Origin: an uncultured Acidobacteriota bacterium
GTDB taxonomy: Bacteria > Acidobacteriota > Blastocatellia > RBC074
DNA length: 64,000 bases
Assembly: GCA_902825875.1 (NCBI GenBank)
Contig: CADECP010000013.1
Location: forward strand, 103,050 to 167,049
Direction: 5' to 3'
In this document: positions 26,164 through 34,874 of the stretch, one piece after another
Position numbering within the stretch: position 1 is the first letter of the stretch
How the letters are laid out: the number at the start of each line of letters is the position of its first letter
Notes under the pieces: generated by a model
Told to the model about the DNA's origin: nothing
Database searches by the model: none
What the model saw: only the letters and a program-made list of their open reading frames with translations
Position numbers and translations under genes: made by a program

Positions 26164-27645
26164 TCACCGGTGATTCGCCGTGTGTTGAGAACCGGAAACA
26201 GACTGCATCAGTTTTTCAGCGGCAATGGCGGGCAAACGCATCGGCTGAGACGGAAACAGTCCGCCGAACAACAAAAACAACAAAGCGGCAATCAACACCC
26301 AGCGTTCGCGCGGCACTGCGTCAGCAATGTGATTGGCTGCCGAAACCGGTTTTCCCAAAAACAGGCGAGCGAACAGCCTCATAACGCTGAAAGCGTTCAT
26401 CGCGGTGACGACCGGTAAAACCACTCCCAGATAAGGGTTGGTGGCCAGCGTTCCTTGTAGCAACAAGTCTTCAGCGGGAAAACCCAGCGTCAACGGCAAT
26501 CCGACCAGCGCCAGGCCTCCGGCGGCAAAAAATACCGCCAAACGCGGCGCTCCGATGGCTAATCCCAGAAAACCGTCTTTTTCGAGCGCCACGCCCAGCC
26601 GAGCTTCCAGCCCTGAATAAACCGAAGACAACATTACGGTCGAAACGGCGACAACCTGCCACAACACCAAAGCTCCGGCGATGCCAATCGCGCTGTAACT
26701 TTCCAGCCCGGCCAGCAAAAACGCCGACTGGCTGATGGCGACCAGCGCGAACAATCGGCGAGGTTTGCGTTCAACCAAACCAACCAAAGCCACATACGCC
26801 GCGGTCAGCAAACTCAACGTGCTGATAATCGGCCAGGCTTTGTGCGCTTCGTCGGGCAACAAAGGCAACACGATGCGCGCCACCAGAAACGCTCCCAGAT
26901 GTCCGTTCAGCAACAACGTCAACGGCAACAACGGGCCGCGCTCGAACGCAGTCACCACCCACGAATGTGCTGGGAACAACCCTTTTCGCAAAACGACCGC
27001 GCCCATCAAAAAGGCAAAGGCGGCGAAGAGCAACGTGGAATTTCCGGCGCGTGCCAAAGTCAGACCTAAAGCCTGTTCCCAGCTTGTTCCTGGCACGGCA
27101 ATAACCAACAGCCCAACGCCAACGCAAAGACTGGCGAGGCTCAGCGCCAAAACGATTTTGGAAAATCCGGGAACCATCGCGCCGGTTTCGCTGACCGCAT
27201 TGGAGGGTGGCGCAAACATTCGCGTGAGCAAAAACGGCGCGAGCGAGCCAGCCCAGCCCAACACGAAAACCAGCAAATTATTTGCCGCATAAGCCGCGCA
27301 AGTTGTCGCGCTCAGCCACAACACCCCGGCCAGCCATTGCGAAGTCAGTTTGTGTTTCGGAACCAATGCCGCCACTCCCAAACACAGCGCAGCAAACAAT
27401 GACAGCGGAATAGCGTTCAGCGCATCCACCAGAAACCATTGGCTGAACGGTTCAGACAATTGAGCGTTTGGCGCGTTGGAAACAGACAGGCTGTTGCACA
27501 GCAACGCCGCGAAGCTAAACGCCAGACAATACACCGTCCAACGGCGAGCCTGTTCGACTACCGCCATTTTTCTGACGACAAACGCGGCCAGCAAAGGCAC
27601 GAAAATGCCCAAATTCAACAATCCAAACAACAAATGATTAGACAT
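26164..27645 (-). CDS. Second DabB-like proton-channel membrane subunit (NuoL/M/N family)
   Basis: 493 aa with about 13-14 hydrophobic helices and no soluble domain; it belongs to the complex I/Mrp antiporter proton-channel family. It starts inside the end of the preceding dabB-like gene (8-bp overlap, GGAGAG upstream), so the two are translationally coupled. The channel lysine region is kept as RKGLFPAHSW (Lys221). The usual TM5 glutamate of the GWE motif is replaced by alanine, GWAG (Ala132). With DabA and the first subunit it probably forms the membrane part of a DIC-accumulation complex. The more divergent sequence suggests a structural or auxiliary role. Confidence 0.8.
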   Translation of the reverse strand: MSNHLLFGLLNLGIFVPLLAAFVVRKMAVVEQARRWTVYCLAFSFAALLCNSLSVSNAPNAQLSEPFSQWFLVDALNAIPLSLFAALCLGVAALVPKHKLTSQWLAGVLWLSATTCAAYAANNLLVFVLGWAGSLAPFLLTRMFAPPSNAVSETGAMVPGFSKIVLALSLASLCVGVGLLVIAVPGTSWEQALGLTLARAGNSTLLFAAFAFLMGAVVLRKGLFPAHSWVVTAFERGPLLPLTLLLNGHLGAFLVARIVLPLLPDEAHKAWPIISTLSLLTAAYVALVGLVERKPRRLFALVAISQSAFLLAGLESYSAIGIAGALVLWQVVAVSTVMLSSVYSGLEARLGVALEKDGFLGLAIGAPRLAVFFAAGGLALVGLPLTLGFPAEDLLLQGTLATNPYLGVVLPVVTAMNAFSVMRLFARLFLGKPVSAANHIADAVPRERWVLIAALLFLLFGGLFPSQPMRLPAIAAEKLMQSVSGSQHTANHR

Positions 27646-29038
27646 CTGCGCTCTCCGTGTTTTGCAGCAACGACGATTGCCCGGTTAACACTCCTGCTTT
27701 GGTGGCCAACGGTTTGTGATGGCCGTTGATGTTTCCGCCAAAGTAATCCACCCATTTGCCTTCGATACGGCGCATCCACCCTGCCAGATGCAACACAGGT
27801 CCAACCACAAACCGGTCGAGAAAGGTGTCGTGATGACCGCGATCCAGCGCCAACCGATAAAGCCAATGCTGCGCCCGCTGCGGCAAAAGCGATTCAAAAT
27901 AAATCCCGGTCGCTCCCAAATGACCGCCTGCCGCCGCGTGAACTCTGTGATGGTCGTGCAGCATCGAAGGCGCTCGCAAAAATTGCAGTGTGCGAATCAG
28001 CGCGTGACCGGCAATGTGCCACAGCGCCAGTTGCTGCCAGCCGAACCCGATTTCGATGAAGATGATTCCCAGTTGCGCCATCGAGGCATAAGCCAGCGCA
28101 TTTTTCGCGTCCGGGCAGGCGCGTCCGACAAAAGTTGCGTGCAAGGCGGTCAACAACCCAATCACTATGATGGATTCGGACACAAATGAAGACGCGGCGA
28201 TAATCGGCTGAGCGCGCAACAACAGATAAGCTCCGGCGTGAACCGACAACGCACCGTAAAAAATCGCGCTCGAAGGCGTGGGGCCTTCCATCGCGCGCGG
28301 CAACCAGCCGGAAACCGGAACCTGAGCGGCTTTGCCCATTGCCGCCAGCAACAACAAAAACGCCGTAATCGTGGCGGCGCTTCCCAACAGCGGAGTATGT
28401 TGCTGGATGTTGTTCGGCAAGATTTCGGTGAATTCCGAAGTGCCGACATAAATGTGCATCAAAACCACTCCGGTCAGCAGCCCAACGTCGCAGGCACGGT
28501 AGGTGGCGAAAACTCGCAAGGCACTTAGAACCGGATCATCCCTGTGCTGAAAGAACGCGATCAACAAGACCGACGTGATGCCGACAATTTCCCAACCGCC
28601 GATCATCAAATCGAATGAACCCGCCGCGAAAAACAACAGAATGCCTGCGCCAAACAGATTCAACAGCATGAAGAATCGAAAGAATCCGACGTCGCGGTGA
28701 ATGTACCGGCGCGAAAACACAGAAACCAAAAACACCAGCAACGCGCTGAGCGTCAGCAACGGCAACGAAATGAAATCCGCCCACAGCGCCAGCGGGAAGT
28801 GATAATGCCCGACGTGAAACCAATCGCCATACACTGCGCTCAATTGAGTTTTGCCATTGCCCAGCAATTCCCACCACATGGCGGCGACAACCAACAGCAC
28901 CAAGCTGTAACAAATCGTAGTCAGCCGCGTGACCGGACGTTCAGTCGGTTTCCAGCCGAACAGCCAGCCGAATCCGAGCGCGGCGCACAATCCGCCCGGC
29001 AGCAAAATCAATAACCCAAGTAAAAGACTTTCATTCAT
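27638..29038 (-). CDS. dabB: DabB-like proton-channel subunit of DIC-accumulation complex (NuoL family)
   Basis: 466 aa, multi-spanning. It shows the NuoL-family channel residues: GGWEIVGI with Glu150, and GKAAQVPVSGWLPRAMEGPTP with Lys236. In DAB complexes this subunit is thought to couple a cation gradient to CO2 hydration by DabA, giving one-way conversion to bicarbonate inside the cell. It starts 12 bp after the dabA stop and overlaps the next membrane-subunit gene by 8 bp. It is shorter than typical complex I NuoL (about 610 aa) and lacks the long lateral helix. No other complex I genes are near, which argues against a respiratory role. Confidence 0.87.
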   Translation of the reverse strand: MNESLLLGLLILLPGGLCAALGFGWLFGWKPTERPVTRLTTICYSLVLLVVAAMWWELLGNGKTQLSAVYGDWFHVGHYHFPLALWADFISLPLLTLSALLVFLVSVFSRRYIHRDVGFFRFFMLLNLFGAGILLFFAAGSFDLMIGGWEIVGITSVLLIAFFQHRDDPVLSALRVFATYRACDVGLLTGVVLMHIYVGTSEFTEILPNNIQQHTPLLGSAATITAFLLLLAAMGKAAQVPVSGWLPRAMEGPTPSSAIFYGALSVHAGAYLLLRAQPIIAASSFVSESIIVIGLLTALHATFVGRACPDAKNALAYASMAQLGIIFIEIGFGWQQLALWHIAGHALIRTLQFLRAPSMLHDHHRVHAAAGGHLGATGIYFESLLPQRAQHWLYRLALDRGHHDTFLDRFVVGPVLHLAGWMRRIEGKWVDYFGGNINGHHKPLATKAGVLTGQSSLLQNTESADV

Positions 29039-29050
29039 AGCTGACCTTCA

Positions 29051-31978
29051 TCAACTGGCGTGAGCGGCGGTGGCCGCCACGCGAGCAATCGGCAGGTGCT
29101 CCAACTTGCCCAAAAACCAATCCGGCGAAGTTGCTGTTTGCGGCAACGGAACGATTTCGGTCATCGGCTCGAATTCGCCGTCGCGGTAAACGTGCAGACT
29201 TCCGTCGGGGCTCATTGTCGCCAAACGAATCCAGCGGTTTTCCACCAACTCCGTCACCATTGCGCTGCGGCGCACGGCGTTCATCACATTGTCAGGAGTG
29301 TTTTCGACAATCAGCAACAACCGAACAGGTTCGTGAACTTCGACCATTTGCCATGGCAATCCGGTTCGCAAATCGCTTCCCTGCCCGTTCATCACGCCGA
29401 CCAATCCGGTGACGTTGTGCGGCAGCTTCGTTCCGCAACCGTATCGTTCGTTGTCCACAAACGAGAAGTAGTATTCCAGGTTGATGCCCGCGCAAACCGG
29501 CCCGGCTGCGCCCAAAATCGCTGCCAGGCTGTCCAGTTTGGGATCGCGGTCAGGGTCGTAAGAAATCAAAAAGGCTCGGCGATCCATGAACAATCCGCGC
29601 GTCAGGCTGCGGCGTCCGACCACGCAAACCGCATTGGTCGCGTGACCGTATTCAGGGCGAGGTTCAGCCAGATGTTCGGCGCGCTCTTCAACGTGGCGAA
29701 GCGCGGCTTTCGGCGTGGTGTCGCGGTAAGCGGCTTCAAACCGGCGCGCACGTTCCAGCGCATTCGCCTCGCGCGCTCGATCCAGCGATTCGGCCAGCTT
29801 CGCAAATTCGTCAGCGTGCGTGGCCGGAATCGCCGACGTGTCGAAAAACTCGACCACGTCGTTACAGGTGTCGTGATAACCGCCGACAAACCACGTATCA
29901 ACCGGAATGTTCATTCCCTGTTCGCTCATGCGTTCGCGGACTTGCGGATGATTGGCCATCGCCGCAAACATCCTGGCGTTCGGGCTGCCGCGACGCCCAC
30001 CGCAGGCTCCGCAATCGTGAGCCGATTCGTGAGGATTATTCAGACTGGTCGAACCGTGCCCCATAATCGCCACCAAACGCGAGTGGTTTTCGATCAAGCC
30101 TGCCGCGCGCAAAGTTCCGGCGACCCGGTCGGCTTTTTCCTGAATGGTGAAACCCAGCAACAAACCTTCGGCGTTTTCAGCGGATTTTTCGTGGCTGGCC
30201 GTGTCGTCGCGCAACAAGGTCAATTCGGTGTTCGGCGACGGCAAAAACAAATTACCCAATCGAGCGTACAAATTCCCGGCCTGGCGCGGAGTCAGAACTC
30301 GCGTGACAAGCGGGAAAACTGACAACCAGCCAAGCCCCAGCGCGCCAACCCAGCCACGCACGAGCGTCCGCGAACCGATAAAACTGTTGTGAGCGATTTG
30401 CGCCCACAACTTGCGACGACTTTGACGTTGGTTGGAAAGATGCTGGTCGCTTTCGCTCGGGCGTTCCTGAATCGCGTGCTGCGGAGTGACAACGACCGGG
30501 CAAAAGGCTGCTCCGTGCGCGTCGTCCAAGCCCTGATAATTGACCGCAACGCCGAAAAAGCCTGCCGCGCCGAGCGTTTCAACGTTCGGCGCGATTTCTT
30601 CCAACGCACGGCGAACCGATTCTTCGCGTTCGTCAATGCAGAAAATTACCTGAGCAGCAGGACGGTTGGCGGAACGGCGCGGATCAATTTCGGCTCGGTA
30701 CGTCAGCAGCGGGCGCAGAATTTCCAGTTCGTGCCAATGTTCGTAAGCCAGATGCCAGACGCGCCGACGCTCCCAATCGCCAAAAGCATTGATTTCGGCA
30801 AGGAACGAATTGAATTCATCCCGGCTGAGCGATTGGATTTTCTCCGCCGACAATCCCAACAACTGAGCGACATCGAACACGCGAGCGGCTTCGGCCATTT
30901 GCTCGGCTTCGGTGACGGGAGCAGGCAAAATCGGCTGACGCCATTGCGAAATCTCGCCCGATGTTTTCACGTTCTCGAACGCGACCAGCGTCAGCGTCAT
31001 GCGCACGGCCAGAAAATCCATCAACGAGCACGGAATCGGTTCGTGCGGAACCAACGCCGGTTCGCGCTCCAGTTTGTGCATCAATCCAGCCCAGCCCGGC
31101 AACGACAACAACTCCGCCGTCAACAGCGATTCCCATTCAACTTGCGGCGCATCCAGTTTGTTCAGGCAATCCAGAACGACTTCGGCTGAAGTCATTCGTT
31201 TCAGTTGCTGGCGTTGAAAAACATTTTTCAATCCGCTCAACAACGACGGCGGCAACAATCCGGGCTGGCTCATCAACGCACAAACCGACTGGTAAAAACC
31301 TTGTTCGCGTAACGGCATAGGCCAATATGATTGCCCCTGATCCAGAAACGTCGAACACAACCGAATCAACCAGGTGTTGATGATTTCATCGGTGTCTGTT
31401 CCGGTCGCGGCCAAAACGGCATCGCGCGGGCGTTGCGGCATCGCCGGCGAAACAGTTTCCGATTTCGGCATGCGATGAAAACAGGCTGCAAACAAATCTC
31501 GAATGGCCGTACGTTCATCTTTGCCTGCCAACAAGTCGTTTCGTGTGGCTGAGTCCAAATCAGGGCGCGAAAAATCCAGCAAGCCGTTTTCGTCCATCAA
31601 CCATTCAATGTTGTCCGCCGCAATCGCGCGCAAACCAGGAACCAGCATCGCTCGGCGCAGCTTTCGCCGAGTTACTCCGCCCGGCAAAATCTCCGCGTCC
31701 GCTTCGCGCGAAAGAACCACGTCCAGGTTTTCCGGCGTGATTCGCCCGGCGGCGAAATCTTTGCGAAACGCGGCTTCGGTCATAAACGGTTCGGTTTCAA
31801 ACAACCGGGCGGCCTGTTGAACGGCGTCCTCGAACTTCAAATGCTGAAACGCATGCAGCGTGTTGTGATGAATGAACACGCCAATCGGCCCTTGATCCGG
31901 CAGAAAGTGCGCGGCGTGGTCAATCGCGTGCTGCAAATGTTGCAACGGCTCCTGATTGTTCGTTCGCTCAACAGTCAT
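29051..31978 (-). CDS. dabA: DabA, DUF2309 carbonic-anhydrase-like subunit of DIC-accumulation complex
   Basis: 975 aa. The beta-CA-like zinc site is complete: Cys447 and Asp449 in CIDERE, His641 in MGHGS and Cys656 in the HDCGACGGR segment. The 15-residue spacing from His to Cys equals that of the characterised Halothiobacillus protein. The family (UPF0753/PF10070) is a soluble or peripheral protein that hydrates CO2 only when joined to the membrane subunit DabB. It lies 18 bp after a beta-carbonic anhydrase gene and 12 bp before dabB. No carboxysome or RuBisCO gene is in the window, so in this probable heterotroph the likely purpose is supplying bicarbonate for anaplerotic carboxylation at low CO2. 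Confidence 0.93.
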   Translation of the reverse strand: MTVERTNNQEPLQHLQHAIDHAAHFLPDQGPIGVFIHHNTLHAFQHLKFEDAVQQAARLFETEPFMTEAAFRKDFAAGRITPENLDVVLSREADAEILPGGVTRRKLRRAMLVPGLRAIAADNIEWLMDENGLLDFSRPDLDSATRNDLLAGKDERTAIRDLFAACFHRMPKSETVSPAMPQRPRDAVLAATGTDTDEIINTWLIRLCSTFLDQGQSYWPMPLREQGFYQSVCALMSQPGLLPPSLLSGLKNVFQRQQLKRMTSAEVVLDCLNKLDAPQVEWESLLTAELLSLPGWAGLMHKLEREPALVPHEPIPCSLMDFLAVRMTLTLVAFENVKTSGEISQWRQPILPAPVTEAEQMAEAARVFDVAQLLGLSAEKIQSLSRDEFNSFLAEINAFGDWERRRVWHLAYEHWHELEILRPLLTYRAEIDPRRSANRPAAQVIFCIDEREESVRRALEEIAPNVETLGAAGFFGVAVNYQGLDDAHGAAFCPVVVTPQHAIQERPSESDQHLSNQRQSRRKLWAQIAHNSFIGSRTLVRGWVGALGLGWLSVFPLVTRVLTPRQAGNLYARLGNLFLPSPNTELTLLRDDTASHEKSAENAEGLLLGFTIQEKADRVAGTLRAAGLIENHSRLVAIMGHGSTSLNNPHESAHDCGACGGRRGSPNARMFAAMANHPQVRERMSEQGMNIPVDTWFVGGYHDTCNDVVEFFDTSAIPATHADEFAKLAESLDRAREANALERARRFEAAYRDTTPKAALRHVEERAEHLAEPRPEYGHATNAVCVVGRRSLTRGLFMDRRAFLISYDPDRDPKLDSLAAILGAAGPVCAGINLEYYFSFVDNERYGCGTKLPHNVTGLVGVMNGQGSDLRTGLPWQMVEVHEPVRLLLIVENTPDNVMNAVRRSAMVTELVENRWIRLATMSPDGSLHVYRDGEFEPMTEIVPLPQTATSPDWFLGKLEHLPIARVAATAAHAS

Positions 31979-31996
31979 TGAATTTTATTTTCCAGC

Positions 31997-32674
31997 TTAG
32001 GCTTTTACTTTGGCAACAATGTCCTCTTTGCAGGTGAAGAAAGTGTCGTCATAAAACTCGACAATCCCGGATTCCAGGTCGTGCGTCGCACCGATAATCG
32101 CCACTTCACCGTTTTCAATCATCTGCTCCAAAATGTAGCTGCGGCTGATGATGGCTTTGACCGAGCGGTTTACATTGATTGAAGTGACGTTTTCTACGAA
32201 CTTCGGATTGGATGAATTCCGGGTTTCCGGATTGGTCACTTCGCGTTCTTCGTAAACCGCCGGCTGCAACTTGGCCAGCAATTCGGTCAGGTTTCCCATC
32301 TCTATGTGGTCGCAAGCACCTTTCACCGCTCCGCAGTTTGAATGTCCAAGCACAACCACCAATTTTGCGCCCGTCACTTTGCAGGCGAATTCCAAACTGC
32401 CCAGAATGTCTGTGTTGACGATGTTCCCGGCGATACGAATGGACATGATGTCGCCCAGCCCCTGGTCGAAAATCAGTTCAGACGAAGTGCGACTGTCAAT
32501 GCAGCTAAGAATCGCGGCGAAAGGCCATTGCCCGTCGCGCGTGTCATTGGCCTGTTGCAACAGGTTACGATTGGCTTTCAGGTTGTTGATGAACCTGTGA
32601 TTTCCTTCTTTCAGGATTGCCAGCGCATCGCGTGGAGTCATTTTTTCCTGCAATTCTTTTGTTAGTGTTCTCAT
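31997..32674 (-). CDS. Beta-carbonic anhydrase 1
   Basis: 225 aa. The zinc ligands are Cys58, Asp60/Arg62 (CIDSR), His111 and Cys114 (HSNC), the standard beta-class set. The opening MRTLTKELQEKMTPRDALAI followed by LKEGNHRF matches a common subgroup, so I keep the first ATG, although its AAGGA lies unusually close. No signal peptide: cytoplasmic. It is followed after 18 bp by dabA. A 283-bp MITE-like repeat sits just upstream, between this gene and sulP1, so transcription from the sulP1 promoter has to cross several hairpins to reach it. Confidence 0.93.
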   Translation of the reverse strand: MRTLTKELQEKMTPRDALAILKEGNHRFINNLKANRNLLQQANDTRDGQWPFAAILSCIDSRTSSELIFDQGLGDIMSIRIAGNIVNTDILGSLEFACKVTGAKLVVVLGHSNCGAVKGACDHIEMGNLTELLAKLQPAVYEEREVTNPETRNSSNPKFVENVTSINVNRSVKAIISRSYILEQMIENGEVAIIGATHDLESGIVEFYDDTFFTCKEDIVAKVKA

Positions 32675-32698
32675 TCCTTCTCTTCTCTTTAATTCCTG

Positions 32699-32981
32699 AC
32701 GTTAGGCGATGGTAGGTCAAATAAAGCGTTTGACAGTTTCTTCGTCCCGGCAGGGACGGTTGAATTTAGCGCGGCGTTTCAACGCCGGGTAGCAGAGCCT
32801 TTCTCTGCCGCGTCCTGTCAGGACGCTTGAATCCAGTGTTGGCGGAAACTCAAGCGTCCCTACAGGACGCCGATTCATTCGCTGCTTTTCCCGGCAGTGA
32901 ACTGCCGGGCTAATATCAAACCGTCCCTAGCGGGACGAAAACCATGTCAAACCCAATGTTCGATTCTTTAGCGCGTAACAT
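32699..32981. mobile_element. MITE-like multi-hairpin element, copy 1
   Basis: 283 bp, matching 39029-39311 at a constant offset of 6330 bp without indels and with only about a dozen mismatches. The right end is GCGTAACATCAGTTAC; its exact inverse, GTAACTGATGTTACGC, forms the left end of copy 2. In this copy the left end has decayed to GACGTTAGGC. The interior is a chain of hairpins: CGTCCCGGCAGGGACG, GGCGTTTCAACGCC, GCAGAGCCTTTCTCTGC, CGTCCTGTCAGGACG and CCCGGCAGTGAACTGCCGGG. No transposase frame. It lies between CA1 and sulP1. Confidence 0.85.
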
Positions 32982-33094
32982 CAGTTACTTCTTTTATGCC
33001 GAATTTATCGGCAAGCTTTCAGTTGCACGCCGGACAGATTCCCAAATCTACCCGGCGTTTCGCATTTGCGGTGACTCGGCAGTTCACACGTTCT

Positions 33095-34666
33095 TCAATG
33101 CGAAGTCACGTGAACAGCATCTGTAAGCTTATACGCGCTCTTGAATCCAACCAGACTGACGGAAATTCCTTTGTCCTTCGATCCCAGAGCGACAAAGTCC
33201 CGAATCAGTTCGATGACATCGTGGTCAATGTAAGCGGAGTTGGTGGCGTTGATGACTACGCTGGAATTTTCCGGCAAGTCGGCCAGAGTTTGTTTGATCG
33301 CAGCTTTGTTCAGGAACGACACTTCCTGGGCGAGGTTAATATGGATGGTTTCTCCGGCGTGATGTTCTTCTTTCTTGAAGAAGTAAGCCAGCCTCATATT
33401 CTCTCGCAGAATGAAGAAGATACTTATGACCAGGCCAATCGCCACGCCTTTCAGCAAGTCCGTAAACACAACCGCCAGAACTGTGACAATGAATGGGAAA
33501 AATTGAAGCTTGCCGTTGTTCCACATGTGTTTGAACACCGAAGGATTAGCCAGCTTCCAACCGGTCAGCAATAACACCGCCGCCAAACACGCCAATGGAA
33601 TTCGATTGAGAATCGTCGGAATGGCAACAACAGCAACCAGAAGCAAAACACCATGCGCGATGGCCGAAATTTTCGTTCTCGCTCCGGAGTTGACGTTGGC
33701 CGAAGTTCTGACAATCACCGAAGTCATCGGCAGTCCGCCAATCAATCCACTGAGAAAATTGCCAACGCCTTGAGCCTTCAATTCGGTGTTGGTGTTGGTA
33801 AACCGTTTCAGCGGGTCCATTTTGTCGGCGGCTTCGATGCACAACAGCGTTTCAATGCTGGCGACGGCGGCAATCGTTACGGCGACGACCCAAACATCCA
33901 CATTGGCGATGGCAGCCAGATTCGGGCGCGAAAATTGACCGACAAAATCTGAAAAAGACGACGGAACCGGCAAGCTGACCAAATGCTCCTGAGAAATTGC
34001 CAGATTCGATCCGCTGGATTTGAAGACTTCGTTCAGAATCACGCCGACGATCACGGCGACCAGAGCGCCCGGAATGACTTTGATCTTTTTCAGAAACGAA
34101 ACTTTCATCCACGAAATCAGAATCGCCAGCGAAACCAACGTGACGATGATCGCTCCGAAGTGCGAATAATTCACAGCGTCAATCAGCGCGGAAAAAGTAT
34201 TGTGGCCGGTTCCTTTTTCAATGAAGAAAAAATCGCCTTCATTGTCTTTGTCGTAACCGATGGCGTGCGGCAATTGTTTCAGAATGATGATGACACCAAT
34301 GGCGGCCAGCATTCCTTCGATCACGTTGGAAGGAAAGTAATTTGAAATGGTCCCGGCTTTGGCAAAGCCCAAAGCAATTTGCATCAATCCGGCCAGCATC
34401 ACGGCCACCAAAAAGGTTTCAAACGACCCCAGCGAAGAAATCGCCGTCAGCACGATGGCAGTCAACCCGGCGGCTGGCCCCGAAACGCTCAATTCCGAAT
34501 TACTGAGCGCGCCGACAACGATTCCGCCGATGATTCCGGCAATGATACCGGCAAACAATGGCGCTCCGCTGGCCAGAGCAATGCCCAAACACAACGGCAA
34601 TGCGACCAGGAATACCACCAATCCCGACACCAAATCTGTTCTTAAGTAATCTAATCTGGATTTCAT
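33095..34666 (-). CDS. SulP-family anion transporter 1 with STAS domain
   Basis: 523 aa: a membrane core of about 12-14 helices (residues ~15-415) and a C-terminal STAS-like domain (~430-520, NSSVVINATNSAYIDHDVIE). The SulP signature region SGPAAGLTAIVLTAI is present. SulP proteins carry sulfate, bicarbonate or other anions. The position in one run with carbonic anhydrase and DabA points to bicarbonate, probably with Na+ symport as in BicA. A sigma54 promoter lies 58 nt upstream of the probable transcript start-to-ATG interval (34735-34751). Downstream is the MITE-like element, then CA1. Substrate is inferred from context only. Confidence 0.9.
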   Translation of the reverse strand: MKSRLDYLRTDLVSGLVVFLVALPLCLGIALASGAPLFAGIIAGIIGGIVVGALSNSELSVSGPAAGLTAIVLTAISSLGSFETFLVAVMLAGLMQIALGFAKAGTISNYFPSNVIEGMLAAIGVIIILKQLPHAIGYDKDNEGDFFFIEKGTGHNTFSALIDAVNYSHFGAIIVTLVSLAILISWMKVSFLKKIKVIPGALVAVIVGVILNEVFKSSGSNLAISQEHLVSLPVPSSFSDFVGQFSRPNLAAIANVDVWVVAVTIAAVASIETLLCIEAADKMDPLKRFTNTNTELKAQGVGNFLSGLIGGLPMTSVIVRTSANVNSGARTKISAIAHGVLLLVAVVAIPTILNRIPLACLAAVLLLTGWKLANPSVFKHMWNNGKLQFFPFIVTVLAVVFTDLLKGVAIGLVISIFFILRENMRLAYFFKKEEHHAGETIHINLAQEVSFLNKAAIKQTLADLPENSSVVINATNSAYIDHDVIELIRDFVALGSKDKGISVSLVGFKSAYKLTDAVHVTSH

Positions 34667-34734
34667 AAGTTAATCTTTTGGACTTTGAATATTGATTTGC
34701 TAAAGCTAGGGAAGAAGTGCGACTTGAACAGTTT

Positions 34735-34751
34735 AGCAATGACTATGCCAA
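34735..34751 (-). promoter_or_regulatory. Sigma54 promoter of sulP1(-CA1-dab)
   Basis: The minus strand reads TTGGCATAGTCATTGCT, matching TGGCAYR-N4-TTGCW with exact GG-to-GC spacing. Transcription would begin near 34724, giving a leader of about 58 nt to sulP1. Confidence 0.75.
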
Positions 34752-34824
34752 CCGTTAAAGAGTTGGTTTTGAAAGCTATTTGGCTAAAATGGCTGATTGG
34801 CGACAACAGACGCACCGAGACAAC

Positions 34825-34844
34825 TTGCCTCAGCACTGTGGCAA
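34825..34844. promoter_or_regulatory. Candidate activator site upstream of sulP1 promoter
   Basis: The dyad TTGCCTCAGCACTGTGGCAA lies about 75-95 bp upstream of the sigma54 promoter, the usual distance for an NtrC-type enhancer. GCACTGT is shared (in inverse) with the site at 37545-37566. Confidence 0.4.
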
Positions 34845-34874
34845 TCAAGGACAAAAAATACTGCTCGCTCCGGC

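Noticed and set aside
26164..29038. Membrane subunits as part of respiratory complex I or an Mrp antiporter
   Set aside because: No other nuo or mrp genes are present, both proteins are short, and dabA is 12 bp upstream; a DAB system explains the context better.
32699..32981. Repeat as a chain of intrinsic terminators only
   Set aside because: The hairpins lack T-runs, and the whole 283-bp unit with matching inverted ends is copied 6.3 kb away, which fits a mobile repeat better.
32944..33126. Plus-strand frame starting MSNPMFDSLARNI, repeated at 39274
   Set aside because: The start lies in the right end of the MITE-like repeat, so the shared N-terminus is a consequence of the repeat; the sequences diverge directly after it and have no domains.
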